64,000 nt of DNA from positions 1,054,001-1,118,000 of the forward strand of contig BCIO01000001.1 of NCBI GenBank assembly GCA_001599975.1, given 5' to 3'. Shown here piece after piece: positions 1 through 11,046 of this stretch; within the stretch, counting starts at the first letter, position 1, and every line of letters begins with the position of its first letter. Made by a program: the position numbers and the translations under genes. The stretch is from Cystobasidiopsis lactophilus (Eukaryota > Basidiomycota > Agaricostilbomycetes > Agaricostilbales > Chionosphaeraceae). The notes below the pieces were generated by a model. The model was given only the letters and a program-made list of their open reading frames with translations, did no database searches and was not told where the DNA came from.

Positions 1-1316
1 ATTTTGACTTCTTGCTTCAATTGATAATCGTCTAGAATGTCTGCGGGATAGTTCACATCATTTGCACACGCCGTGTCAAGGAAACACATACATAGAGCAC
101 GCTGGATATGCCACTGGGAATCTCTTAGTAGCAGATGGCGGTGCTCGTCCCACATTCTAGTCAAATCCTTCGACTGAAGGCGCCGTTCAAGGTACGGTTC
201 TCCATGTGAGGCCAGCTTTTGAGGGTCCTGATGCACCCAAAAACTCGGGTGCCGTTCCTCGAGCGATAATCCATTGTAGCGGCCAAGCCAGTAGATAAGA
301 CTCGCCCACATCTGAAGGATCTGATAGCCCTGCCGAGGGTCGGGGCTCTCATTTGGCGGCAAGTAGGCCACTGGGAAGTAATAAGCTCGGGCCTCAAAAT
401 CCTGAGGTGGGCGTTTTTGTCGCTCAGGCATATAATCTGCAGCTGGTCAAAACCGTGTTCGATTTTAGATAATGGCCCTCTCACCATTGAAAAAAGCATG
501 CCAAATGTTCAGCATTTCGCGAAAGACGTGACCGAGGCAGTCTATCTCTTTTCCGACGAGACACAGGGCCGAAAGAGCATGGAAATTCTCTACTGTCCGA
601 CAATTAGCAATTCGGCTCCAGGCAGAGGTAGCTTTGGCAGCGAGGTCATCTTTGGCTCGGCGCCACTGTTCTTTCTTTGGTCCCGTTTGAGCGTTTACAG
701 CGTAATTTAGAAGTAAATCGACGACTGTCAAGGCATCTTGAGTAATACTGTCGAGCTCCGACACCGAGGCCTGGTGCTTCGGCGTCACATCGGCTCATCG
801 CACATGGAAAAGAACGCCTACCTTTCGAGCAGAAGCAGAGTTAGTCTGCGAACGGGATTTGCCGGGGATCGCAGGACAACCAGTCAGCACCAAGGCAAGA
901 TGACCGCGAACTAGAGCGCGCATGGCGGTGTGAAAGGCATCATCGAGAATTTTGATCTTCGTTGAATTCGGTGGCAAAATGAGAGGATTGTTGGTGACCG
1001 TTGCCATTGCGGAGGTGACCATTTGAGCGATAATTGGTCGCTCGACGTCAAATATCAATCCAAATTTGGTCTGCACAAGCCAGAGGCCGTTGGCAACGCT
1101 GTTGACACGCTGCTTTCGCTTCCCGTTCCGCCCGAAAGCGTTGATGGAAGCAATTTCGACTGCTTGCGCCAAAATTTGGAAACCGCGCAGCAACGGTCGG
1201 CTGTCCTTCGAAGGCCAAGTCTCCCATGAGAAATGTTGCAGAACAGGATTGTCGGAATGGTTCGCCTTGAGCTTTTCGAACTCTTCCTTGAGCTTCGCCA
1301 TCGTGGCTTCGTCCAT
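1..1316 (-). CDS. Uncharacterised protein, family member A (C-terminus cut by window edge)
   Basis: I do not recognise this family, but a complete paralogue lies at 19399-21351. Exons read complement(<1..436, 485..770, 822..1316). Both introns sit at the same positions and phases (0 then 1) as in the paralogue. Matching blocks include HSDNPVLQHF against HPDNAMLQMM in the other copy, ALCLVGKEID against ALCMAGRQVD, and GLSLEERHPSFW against GLSFALCQPSYW. The start at 1316 begins MDEAT and matches the paralogue's MDQAT; it has a good start context (A at -3, G at +4). The frame stays open upstream to another ATG at 1415, which is a possible alternative. The protein looks alpha-helical and soluble, with no signal peptide or membrane segment. 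The reading frame is still open at base 1, so the C-terminal quarter is missing from the window. Confidence 0.75.
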
Positions 1317-2155
1317 TCTTGTCTGAAGGATGGGACCGCAGACAGAAGAAAATTGGTGGCAAAGGTCTCGATTCAGCGCTCGAGCCTGTACCAGCCTCGG
1401 TGAACTGAAAGACATCAGTCAGAACGGATCATCCACTAGAGCATAAAAGGTATGGAGCGCACGCGAGAGACAGAACGACTTGCTGGAGTGAGGACAACCC
1501 ACGCAAAAGGCCAGCAACTACGACCGCAAGAAGACCCTTCTGTCTTCATTGTTCTACTTGTCTCTCCCAGATACGACTTCACGAACAGCAACTTCGGGCA
1601 GCCTTTGTTGGAACCCAAGAGGACAGAGAAAGGGCACGGAAGCGCCTTCTGTCTTGATTGTTCTTCGTGTACTCTGAGACTGTAACGTACTTGGATGTGT
1701 TTGTACATGTTCATGTCTCGATTACGCATTCGATGCAGATAAGCCCTTCGAGACAGAGGCAAAGGCAAGCATTGCACGCCTCAAGGCCGTAAGTCTGTTG
1801 CTCGGGCTCCCCATTACACTAAGGAAAAGCAGAAGCGAGGGAGTGAAACAGCAAGATGAACCGATGCGAATGCAGCTCGAGGCCCGCAAAGAGGCCAGGA
1901 GCATCAGCGGCAGCATTCGAGGGCATTCACTGGGCACTGGGCAGGCGGCGTGCATAATCGGCATTGCTGGCCTCCCACGAACCTTTCAAAGCCCACGCGA
2001 CAAAGGGAACAGCAATCAAGAAGCCCAGAATCAAGTCCCAAAGCCAAGAAAGTGAAGCAACCCAGCAGCAGCAATCTGGCCGAACCAGCGAGAGGGTTTG
2101 GCAGCGAACGCGAGTTTTGGACCCGGCCAGCGACGACGGGGCCCGCTATGCAGTT
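1317..2155. other. Intergenic region, divergent promoters
   Basis: This stretch separates the divergently read uncharacterised gene and YND1. It holds only short open frames with no recognisable protein features. I see no RNA gene, repeat or clear TATA box. Confidence 0.5.
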
Positions 2156-4626
2156 ATGGCTTTGCCCGACCTTCGACGAGAGTTCTCCAAGTCGGCCTCG
2201 GACATCCCAGCCGCCAGCCGCAAGGGCAAGCGAGCAGCCATCCCCAAGGAGAGCCTGAGCTGGTCGACGGGCCGGTGCGTTTGCTCGCGCCTTTGTCTCC
2301 CAGCAACTGGCGCTGACCTGCAGCGCGTGCGTACAGCCAATTTGGGGTGGTCATCGACGCTGGCAGCTCCGGCTCGAGGGTGCAGATCTACTCGTGGCTC
2401 AAGCATGACCTGGCCAGGCAGGACCGGTCCGCCAAGGGCCAAACCCTCGCCGTCTTGCCCAAGGTCGAGGCCGGCGTGCCAGATGGCGACGGCTGGCATT
2501 CCAAGGTCGAGCCCGGCATATCCAGCTTTGGCAGCAACCCGACGGGCGTCGACAGCTACCTGAAGCCCTTGCTCGACCACGCCGTGTCCTTGATCCCGCC
2601 GGACCAGCTGGCCGAGACGCCCATCTTCCTCTTGGCCACCGCTGGCATGCGCATGCTGCCCCACGACCAGCAAAAGGCCGTGCTGGACCGGGTGTGCCGC
2701 TACATTGGCAAGAACTATGCGTTCTACCTGGGCAAGTGCAAGGACACGGTGCGCATCATCACCGGCGAGGAGGAGGGCCTGTTTGGCTGGATCGCGGTCA
2801 ACTACCTCATGGACGGCTTTGACGCCCATTTGGGACCGACCCACCACGGCCCGAGCAGCTCGACCTATGGCTTTTTGGACATGGGCGGCGCCTCGACCCA
2901 GATCGCGTTCGAGCCCTCTGCGTCAGAGCAGATCAAGCACGCGGACAACTTGGTTGAGGTCACGCTAAGGGACTTGGACGGCCGCACCGTGCGCCATCCC
3001 GTCTTCGTCACCACTTGGCTCGGCTACGGGACCAATCAGGCTCGCTCCCGCTACGTTGGCACCGCCATCGCTAAATACACCGCATCTAATGGCAACCTCA
3101 CACCAGAAGAGGCGTCGGACGGCTTAGGGAAGGAGCGGCTGCCCGTCACCCTGGACGACCCTTGCTTGCCCAGGAAGCTCCTGCTCTCAGACACGGAGCA
3201 CCCGGGATATCTTCTGCAAGGGACGGGCGACTTTGAAGCCTGCGTCAAGTCCACCGAGCCTTTGCTCAACAAGCACGCTCCTTGCTTGGACGAGCCCTGC
3301 CTCTTCAACGGCGTTCACGCGCCCGCCATCGACTTTTCCGTCAACCGGTTCATTGGCATCTCTGAATACTGGTACTCCACCCACGACGTCTTCTCCATGG
3401 GCGGCATGTACGACTACGTGGCGTTCGAGAAGGGCGCCATCGACTTTTGCTCCCAAAACTGGCAAGACATTGCCAGCGCCCACGCCGAGGGCTCCCGGTG
3501 GAAGCCGAGCGTCGATCTATCGAGGTTGGAAATGCAGTGCTTCAAGGCCGCTTGGATCGTCAACATTTTGCACGAGGGCATTGGCGTGCCTCGCATTGTG
3601 GACGCAGACGGGGCGGGCGATGGAGCGAACCAGAGCGAGAAGGCTCTGCTTAAAGCGGACCAGAAGGGTTTCGCGGACGGCGGGACTGGCAATGCGCCCT
3701 CCTTCCAGAGCGTGGACCAGGTCGGCGACATCTCCATCAGCTGGACGCTGGGCAAGATGGTCCTCGAAGTCTCGCAGTCCATCGACCCCGCCAGCTCAGA
3801 GGGTACCCATCGATGGCCACCGTCGTTCAACGACTGGCGCGACAGCTTTCGGAACGGCCTCTCGTCTCTGCCCAAGTCGACCTCGACTCCCTTCATCTTG
3901 GTCCCGACTCTTCTCTCCTTCGTCTTCCTCTGGTTCTGCCTGGCCAGATGCCGCCAGCGTCGTGCGTTTGGAGGTTATTTCTCGCCCTCAAAGCGGCGGC
4001 AAGACACGACCTACTCTTTCGAAGACGCCGACCTCAGCATGTCCAAGGAGAAGATGAGATGGGGCTCCAGCCTGCTGCGACTGGTGCCGACCTTCTTTAT
4101 TCCCCGGCGTTGGATGATGCGCTCCTCTGGCGACGCCCTCCTTCCCATGCACGTCTCCGAAGCAAGCAGCTCCGTCCGGCCTCGCGCGCTCCGCCACGCC
4201 GCCTCGTCTCCCAACCTCAACTCCTTCAATTCAACGTTCAACTCCACATTTTACTCAACTAACGGCACACACTCTTCCACATCACTTGCACGAAATAACG
4301 AACCATACGCCTCCGAAGCCAGCTCAACTTCCTCCCTGCGCGTCACCAAAACAAAGCCCAAGTGGGCCAGTCCTCTCCCGCAAGCGAACGCCAATGGCTA
4401 TCGCACCAGTGGCACCAATACGGACGACGAGGATTTTGAGGTGGCCATCCCAACCACGCCCGGTGCTGTGCCCGATCTCGACCCGTCTGAGCGGCTTGGC
4501 TTCGCTGCCGTCCTTGGCCGCACCAGCTCGCTTCGCCCCGCCACTCGGACCGCCAGTGCCTCCAACTTGTCGTCTGGATACTTTGCACGCCGGAAAGAGA
4601 ACAGCAAGAGCCCGATTCCGCCGTAA
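2156..4626 (+). CDS. YND1: Golgi apyrase, GDA1/CD39 nucleoside phosphatase (YND1-like)
   Basis: This enzyme would hydrolyse NDPs and NTPs in the Golgi lumen, removing the nucleotide by-products of glycosylation. Exons are 2156..2274 and 2337..4626 (802 aa). The 62-base intron ends in TACAG with a CTGAC branch point. The apyrase conserved regions are all present: DAGSSGSR near residue 46, ATAGMR, TGEEEGLFGW, DMGGASTQIAF near residue 221, and SISWTLGKM late in the domain. One membrane segment lies near residues 558-577, followed by a long Ser-rich cytosolic tail, as in yeast Ynd1 and unlike N-terminally anchored GDA1. The N-terminal 40 residues before the catalytic domain are basic and have no obvious signal peptide, so the ATG choice is the least certain part. 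Many segments match yeast Ynd1 almost word for word, for example FNGVHAP and GTSEYWY-like GISEYWY. Confidence 0.93.
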
Positions 4627-4751
4627 GCGTGCGAAGCGGACTCACATGCACTTTGGCTAGAAGTCCCTTGAAGGAAGCACGATGATCTAAATTGTACAAT
4701 TGCAAGTTCTAAGAATTCATTCTGCATTGGCGACAAAGACGCAAGCGAGCA

Positions 4752-5753
4752 TCACAGGACCAAGCACGAGTCTTTGCTTTTCGAGGAGCCGGCCCTCTGT
4801 TCCAGCGCTTTCAGCGTCGCGTAGTCCACCTTCTCTTGCTCCGTCAACAAGCCCTTCTGCGCCCGAACCGAGAGTGCCTGCAGCGCGCTAGCCTGCTCTT
4901 GCTTTGCTCGCTTGCCCACTTGGCGGTTCTTGGCGGGTTGCTGCAGGCTTGCCTTGAGCGAGGTAGGAACTGAAGTTGGCTTCTTGGAAGTGGAAATGAA
5001 CTCGACATCCGAATCTGAATCGGAGATGTCGATGGTGATGCGGGTTTGAGCTTTGGACACGGCGGTGTTGGCCTTGGTTCGCAGCCGGGAGATGGCAGCG
5101 AGGCCGGATTTGGAAGAGGACGAAAGTGTGCTATTGAGTACCGTGGAAGTGGAAGGGCGAGCGATTTGGCAGGCGTGGTCATCGGGGAAGCGATGCTTTG
5201 CGCAGTAGTCTTTCGAGCACTTGTCGCAGTGCATTTTGACGACCAACTTCGTCGTGCACTTCTTGGCCTGACAAGTATTGCTGTCCTTCTTTGGACGTGC
5301 AGCCACACCAGAGGGAAGCAAGACGGGACATTGGGTCGTTACTGGCCTCGAAAATGAGAGTTTGCCACCGGAACATTGGCAGGTCGCCGACTCACAGTGA
5401 GTGTCCATCGGCCCGTTGGGATCCACGCCAGCTGGGATATTGACGCTACCGCCACACAGCGGGCAAGTCGGAACTCGGACATCAAACTTGGCCGCGTCGT
5501 ACTTCTGCGAAGAGATTCAGTCAAACTCGCGACAAGACTATAAAAGCGCTGAGGCGTACTGAGCACTTGTGCGCATCTGGTCGAAAATGTTCAGAGCAAA
5601 AGTTGAGGGCGCAGCACTGGCATTTGAAAGGCAGAACTGCGTGGACAGAGCAGGTCAGTGCCAAGCCCTTCTCTCGCAAGAACAGGAGGACCTGCAGTCC
5701 AGACGGTTGCAAGTCTTCTCCGAGCAATGCGCGCCGATGTCCAAGAACTCCAT
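4752..5753 (-). CDS. AN1-type zinc finger protein, ZFAND2/AIRAPL-like, with CaaX box
   Basis: Proteins of this family bind the proteasome or p97/Cdc48 and help clear misfolded or mistargeted proteins under stress such as arsenite. Exons read complement(4752..5341, 5396..5504, 5560..5636, 5696..5753), 277 aa. The start MEFLDIGAHCSEKTCNRLDF resembles human ZFAND2A. The first AN1 finger spans about residues 10-47, and a second (CTTKLVVKMHCDKCSKDYC) lies further on. After the fingers come an acidic SIM-like stretch (ITIDISDSDSD) and a C-terminus SCLVL, a CaaL box predicted to be geranylgeranylated, as in prenylated AIRAPL (ZFAND2B). Intron 1 appears to be GC-AG (5637-5695). Intron 3 (5342-5395) is 54 bases and free of stops, so its retention would keep the frame. 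An upstream in-frame ATG at 5807 has a better context, but the family match favours 5753. Confidence 0.85.
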
Positions 5754-6030
5754 TGGGTTCAAGCTAGTGGAGGCTGGATGGGCGGTCGATGCGGAAGAAG
5801 AGGCCATGGTCGCGGTTGTCAGCAAGGGGCGTTTCTCGAAGGGCGTCGCAAGCCTTGCACCTCGCGCCACCCTCCTTGGGGATGGACTTGGCTGATGCTC
5901 CTCGTGACTTTGTGATCTCAAGGGAGCGCTGAGGTGGCTTTCGCCCAGAAGTTGATGCTGGAATGAGAACAAGAGGCAAAATCGCTAGGAAGGCAGTTTG
6001 CTCCTGCCGACCAATTGACTTCTGGTGATC

Positions 6031-6952
6031 ATGAATTCCACTCTAGAGCGTCTTACCCGACGTGCTTTTGAACTCTCCAAGCAACAAGGGGCAGCGGAGC
6101 GCGTGGTTCTGGGCATCTATGGAATTCCTGGTCGGCGACCTCGCCTCACCCTGTTCACCCTTGCTTTTGACTGATGGGTTGGCGTGTCTATAGGAAGCGG
6201 AAAGACTACTCTGGCTGCGTCCGTCGTCGAAAGTTTGAATGCGACGGAGGCCGACGTCGCAGTTCTTTGCGGGATGGACGGCTTTCACTTTTCGTTAGTT
6301 TGGTGTCTGGTTCCCCTAGAATTTGTTTGACAGCTCAGAGCTGTTATAAAGACGAGCTCATCTGGACGGCATGCCCGACCCAGCAGAAGCACACAGACGG
6401 CGAGGGGCGCCGTTTACGTTTGACGCCCAAGCCTTTGTGGCATTTTTGAAGGCGTTGAAGGCATCGTCCACATCTGAAACAGTCTATGCACCTTCTTTCG
6501 CACATGGTAAGTGCACATTGGATCGTCAGCTTGTTGTGGCGCCCTAACCCACCTCCACGATTTTCACCAGAGGCGAAAGATCCAGTCGACAACGGAATCA
6601 CGATCTCGCCAGCGAACAAGATTGTAGTGGTGGAAGGTATCTATCTGAACATGAGTGAACCGCCATGGGACGAAGGGGCGGCACTGTTTGACGAAACATG
6701 GTTCTTGGAGGCACCCGAGGCGGTGGCGAGACCGCGAATCATCGCCAGGCATGTCAAGACAGGCGTTGCTCCTGATGAAACAAAAGCAGCTGAACGAGGT
6801 CGGTGCTTTCGAATTACCCCTCTTTTGTTTATGGTCTCTGATTTGGGCCGGCAGCGGATACGAGCGATCTGCCGAACGGTCAATACATGCTGTCGCACTG
6901 CCTCACGCCGACATTGGTCATACAAAGTGTAGACGACCAGAGATGGAGGTAG
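6031..6952 (+). CDS. P-loop nucleoside/phosphoribulokinase-family kinase (YFH7-like)
   Basis: This is a small ATP-dependent kinase of the uridine kinase/phosphoribulokinase/PanK superfamily, close to yeast Yfh7, whose substrate is not known. Exons are 6031..6130, 6194..6293, 6352..6506, 6571..6798 and 6855..6952 (226 aa). The Walker A motif GIPGSGKTT spans the first splice junction near residue 32. It is followed by CGMDGFHFSRAHLDGMPDP, a conserved region with DGFH and the aromatic lid. Later come RRRGAPFTFDA and VVVEGIYLN, typical of the Walker B strand, and ARHVKTGVA, a lid-type arginine helix. The third exon uses an AAAG acceptor at 6351, because the nearer CAG would bring a stop into frame. 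The gene is tail-to-tail with the MFS transporter, with about 65 bases between stops. Confidence 0.85.
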
Positions 6953-7017
6953 CTAACTGGGTTAGGGACATGCACGGGTTCGTGAAAATGCAACAATGGA
7001 GATCTACAGTTATGGGG

Positions 7018-9101
7018 TCATCGAGACGGCAGGGCGTTAGACTCCGGGTCCACCGCATCTTCGTTTATCATTTCTTTGCTGACTGTTCGCCAAGTGGTGT
7101 GCGGCTCTTTGAGAAGCAGCGCAGCTGCGTTCAAGGCCGAAGTGACGCCGAGCATGAACAGCCACCAAAACCTCCCACCGAGCCAACCCTTATCGACCGA
7201 CAATGCGAAAATGTTAGAGGCCAGAGCAGGGGAGATCTGGGGGTAAGGTCAAGCGAATGCACGCTCGCTGGACCAAAGCGATGTGCCCACAGTTTTCATA
7301 GCCGAAGCTGTGGTTTCTAAGAGGCCATTGAGCGTGCCCAATTCTTGTCGTGATGGCGCATTATTAGTCATAAGTACTGGTCAATCGTATGTGAGACAAC
7401 GGCTTGATGACCTGATGCTGGCTGGCGAATATCACTCACGGGATGCACAAGACCAGCTCATGTTGCCAAAAGCCCAGAGTATCATAATCAAGCCTTCACC
7501 AATTAAGACGGCCACAGTGTGGTGGGTTTGAGCGAGCACGTTGAGGATAGGGAATAGGAGAAAAATTGCGGGAAAGCAGAGAACAGCAATCCTGAGTAGG
7601 TTGGCGTTGCCGAAGCGGTGATTGAGGCGAGCAAAGGCGAAGAGCTGAATACCGATGACCACAACGCCACGAAATGCGAATATGTCGCCAATGACGGGTT
7701 GTGGCAGGCCAAGCCCTTGCGAATGGACGCTTGTGAAGGCATGCAATGGGAAGATGGCCAGGCAGGACGTTGAGGACAGTGCAATTAAAGAATAGGCGAC
7801 CATTACTGAAGCCACTGCTCGTCAAGAAGTGCTCATTAGGTTTAAGAACAAAAGGCGCACAGTATTTTACTTGAGATGTCATCAACTCCGAAAGTCGTTT
7901 GGGCTGCGGCAGCGCTTCTCGAGGGGCATCTATATCGGTCGGCGAGGTGGCCAGGAGTTGATGGGACTCGGCGCCTATGCGGTCGACGGGCAAAGTTTCT
8001 TCCAACAGGAACCAGCAAACCAGCAGGCCCGAAGCAGGGATGAACGCTGCCGTTAGACACGGGAGAGCGTAGGGATTGGCTCGCCAGAATGGTGTGTTAA
8101 ACAGTTGCCATTGATCGGCTGGGTGGGCTAGCCAACCTCCAAGAAGGGGTCCAATGCTTCCGCCTATCCCGCTCATCAACGGCTGTAGTGTGAAAGCTGT
8201 CGCTTGATTGGTCTCGTCGGTGAGCTCGGCGATCATGGACTGGATGACGCCGCCATTTGCAGAGAAGGCGCCAGCAACTGAAAATTAACAAGCCATCAAA
8301 CGTGTTCTCCGCAGCACGATAGCCTCCACTGACCACATCGCGCCATCAGAATGCCATAAAACGATTTTGAAAAGCCGAAGATGGCCATTGAAGTCGCGAG
8401 CCCAGCGAGCCCAAGCATCAACACTGGCTTGCGGCCCCGCTTGTCCTGGACACGGCATTGTTTGAGTGCACGCCAATGTGTGACATTTAAGGAGCGACAC
8501 TGACCGAAAGACGACTCCATTTGAGGACCGTACCTGCAAACAGAGTGAGAATATTAGAGGAATGTTCTGCTCTGCTTGTCCAGCAATCGACTCACAAAAT
8601 TGGGTGAAGCAGAAGACCGATTCCACCACGCCCGCCCAATAGCCTGCCTTGCTATCGTCGGAGGCCATCCCAAGGTCCATTACTCTGCCGAGTCACAGTG
8701 CACCGATTCAATGGAGATCGGAGGGTCGATAAATACAGAAACGTACAATTGGGGAATGAAGGGCTACGAAAGCGGGGTCAGTCCAGTATCTCACTTTAAT
8801 ATGCCGCCTTACGAAGATTAGAAAGAAGCAGACAGCCTCTGCAGAGAAATCAGGAAGAGCTTCTAAATTCAGCATGACGGAGTGCACACCTCCAAGTCGC
8901 AACTGGTCACCGGCACGCTTGAGTCCACTTTCAACGCATGCAGAGGGCTCTTCTCACATATGCTAGCAGGCACATTTGTCTCCACGGGAGAGGGGTTCGC
9001 TGCCGGATTGGACTCCTTCTCTTTTCGCTCTTTTGCCACGCTTCTTCGTCCACATCCCCGACCAGCGTTATGCTGCTCAGGTTCTTCTTGTGCGCTTTCA
9101 T
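7018..9101 (-). CDS. MFS transporter, DHA1-like
   Basis: A 12-helix proton-coupled exporter of the major facilitator superfamily; substrate unknown. Exons read complement(7018..7236, 7291..7376, 7440..7805, 7861..8277, 8334..8445, 8505..8533, 8596..8684, 8747..8763, 8813..8838, 8911..8917, 8958..9101), 503 aa. MFS motif A appears as WSRLSDKRGRKPVL after helix 2, built across exon junctions. Helix 5 has GGSIGPLLGGWL. The C-terminal half carries GTLNGLLETTASAMKTISPA, common in fungal DHA1 proteins of the YCR023C type. The N-terminal third is split into very small exons, including a proposed 7-base microexon that restores the helix 1 motif RAEAVCFFLIFPFIPQ. The acceptor at 7805 could instead be 7814. 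The ATG at 9152 is an upstream alternative. Confidence in the family is high; the first two introns are the least certain. Confidence 0.85.
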
Positions 9102-9399
9102 AATGAAAAAACAGTGCTTGACGCCAGCGTGGACGTCGATGTTGCACCGCAAGGAAATTTAGGGGACTTCTGCCTTTTGGCTTCTGGAGTCACGCACGAT
9201 CGGTGCTTAATAGCTAATCTGAGACACGCCGCCGGGCTGTCCATTGTCGACAAGAGCTTCGACAGTAGCAACCACAAACACGCAATCGAGCCGCTGAGTT
9301 CGTGTGAAAGGCTCACAGTTGGTGGCAAACTCGCGCTCCGAAGCGCTTCTCCAACAAGACTCCTTTTGCCACCCGACAGTCTGGCGGTTTCTTATCAGC

Positions 9400-10622
9400 A
9401 TGGAGAAGCTGCCCGTCGAGCTTCTACAAGAGCTGGCTCTGAGTATCGGCGTTGGCAAGACGGCTGCCGAGCTCCAAGAAGGGCTCCTCACCCTGCGCCG
9501 GGTCAACTCCCGCTTTCGCGACGCGGTGCTCCTCAAGAATGTCCAGCTCTCCTTGCCTTCTGTCACTTTGGATCCAGCAAGGATGGAAGCCGTGTTGGAC
9601 TCGTTCTTGCTGTGGCTGGCCTCCAACCCTAATGTGTCGAGCCTTCAACTCAGTTGCAGCGATGTCGACGTGGGCGATCTGATTGCGGTGGCCAGTGCGC
9701 TGCAATCCTCACTTTCGGAGCTAACCCTCTTGCCACGTCGACTTAACCTCACGACTCACCTTGCTCCGTTTCGGCATTGCAAGCTGGCGAAGTTGATCGT
9801 TCGGCATCCTTCGTATGGCCCTCGACTAGCAATGACTCAAGTGCAAGGCATTGGAAAGCTGTGGCCATCGTTGGAAGCGCTGGAGCTGGATGCTTTGATT
9901 GAGCACGAAGTGGTGGATTTGGACGTCAACGCTTTCACGCGCTTGGCCGCCCTCAACCTCCGAAGCGCAACCGTGCCTGCCATCCGGTCCATCATATCTC
10001 AAAGTTCCCGTCTCCACTCCCTCTGCTTGCCGCTGTCTGCCTTTCAGTCCGATGTCGCGTTGCAGCACCTGGCGCTGGTATTGCCGGATTTAAAACACTT
10101 GAAGGTGACGGGCTTCAGCTTGGTGGCTTGTGAGTGGCTTTTATCCTTGCCATCATCCAACGGCAGTGTAACTTATCAATTAATCATGCAGGCCGCATCT
10201 GGCAGCTTGGCAACTTCAGCAGGCTATGCCGCCAGAACTTTTCCGATTGGCTGCCCCGGTTTTCTCAGCAACTCGACAGCATCGACCTATCCTCGTGCGA
10301 CCAAGACTCGCTGCTTTTGGTCTGCTTTCGATGTGCCAAGCAGGTCATCGTCTCCTCCCACTCGTCGACTATGCTCGAGAACTTCAGCAAGGCGCTGTGC
10401 AAGTTCTTCGAAGAGGCGGGCGGCGCGCCATCGGCCCGGTGCTCGGAGCTGGTAGTCAACAGGCTGGCGCCGATGTGGGTTGGCGAGGAGTCATTCGAGG
10501 TGCTCGGCCAGGCGCTGCGAAAATTTGGCACGGCCATCACTTTCCGCGATGCTATCGTAAGCTCTTTTGCGACTTCCTCCAGACGCGGTCTCATTGTCAA
10601 CTTTGTGTAGGACATTGTTTGA
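9400..10622 (+). CDS. F-box-like, leucine-repeat protein
   Basis: The start MEKLPVELLQELAL followed by LRRVNSRFRDAV is an F-box-like pattern. The rest has repeated leucine-rich strands such as LPDLKHLKVTGF and LEALELDAL, so a substrate receptor for an SCF ubiquitin ligase is a reasonable guess. Exons are 9400..10129 and 10192 onward. In exon 2 the frame can run to a stop at 10608-10610 (382 aa). Alternatively a 52-base GTAAGC...GTGTAG intron (10559-10610) can be removed to end at 10620-10622. I favour the second because donor and length match the other introns. No close named relative is recognised. A second F-box-like gene lies at 26287. Confidence 0.7.
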
Positions 10623-11046
10623 GTGTTTGAGGCGAGCGCCCGTCCCCCATTGGTCGCCTTTTGTACGTGGCGGTCGTTCGCCACCGAGGCGGGACCACAC
10701 CGCTCGTCCTTTCAGAAGTCGGCTCGATGTCCTGGCTTTTCTGTATTCTCTTGTTCTTGTACGCTCGTTCTTTTCCCGGTCCTCTCGTACTGTACAGCGT
10801 GTCCGGGCGTATTCAGGCTAGTGGCGCGCCTGGTCTCAGTCTTGATCGCGTCCTTATCATATGGAATCTCAAGCAACTTCCTCTGATTAGCATCAGGGCT
10901 CTGAGAGCATCTTCAGAACAAACCTGCATTTCGATCCACAGCGATTCGTCGAACCCATCACCGAAAGTGCCCAAAGCACGAACTTCTGCCGCACGCGAGG
11001 CGGAAGCTTCTTTTGCGCCTAGTCGCCCAACAATGATGCTATAGCC
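10623..11046. other. Intergenic region
   Basis: This lies between the F-box-like gene and the next plus-strand gene. The frame upstream of ATG 11047 is closed by a TAG a few codons before it. Pyrimidine-rich runs suggest a promoter and 5' leader. No other gene is seen. Confidence 0.4.

Noticed and set aside
2146-2847. Long minus-strand frame (233 codons) opposite YND1
   Set aside because: It is the reverse-frame shadow of the conserved apyrase domain; its composition is explained by the GC-rich third positions of YND1.
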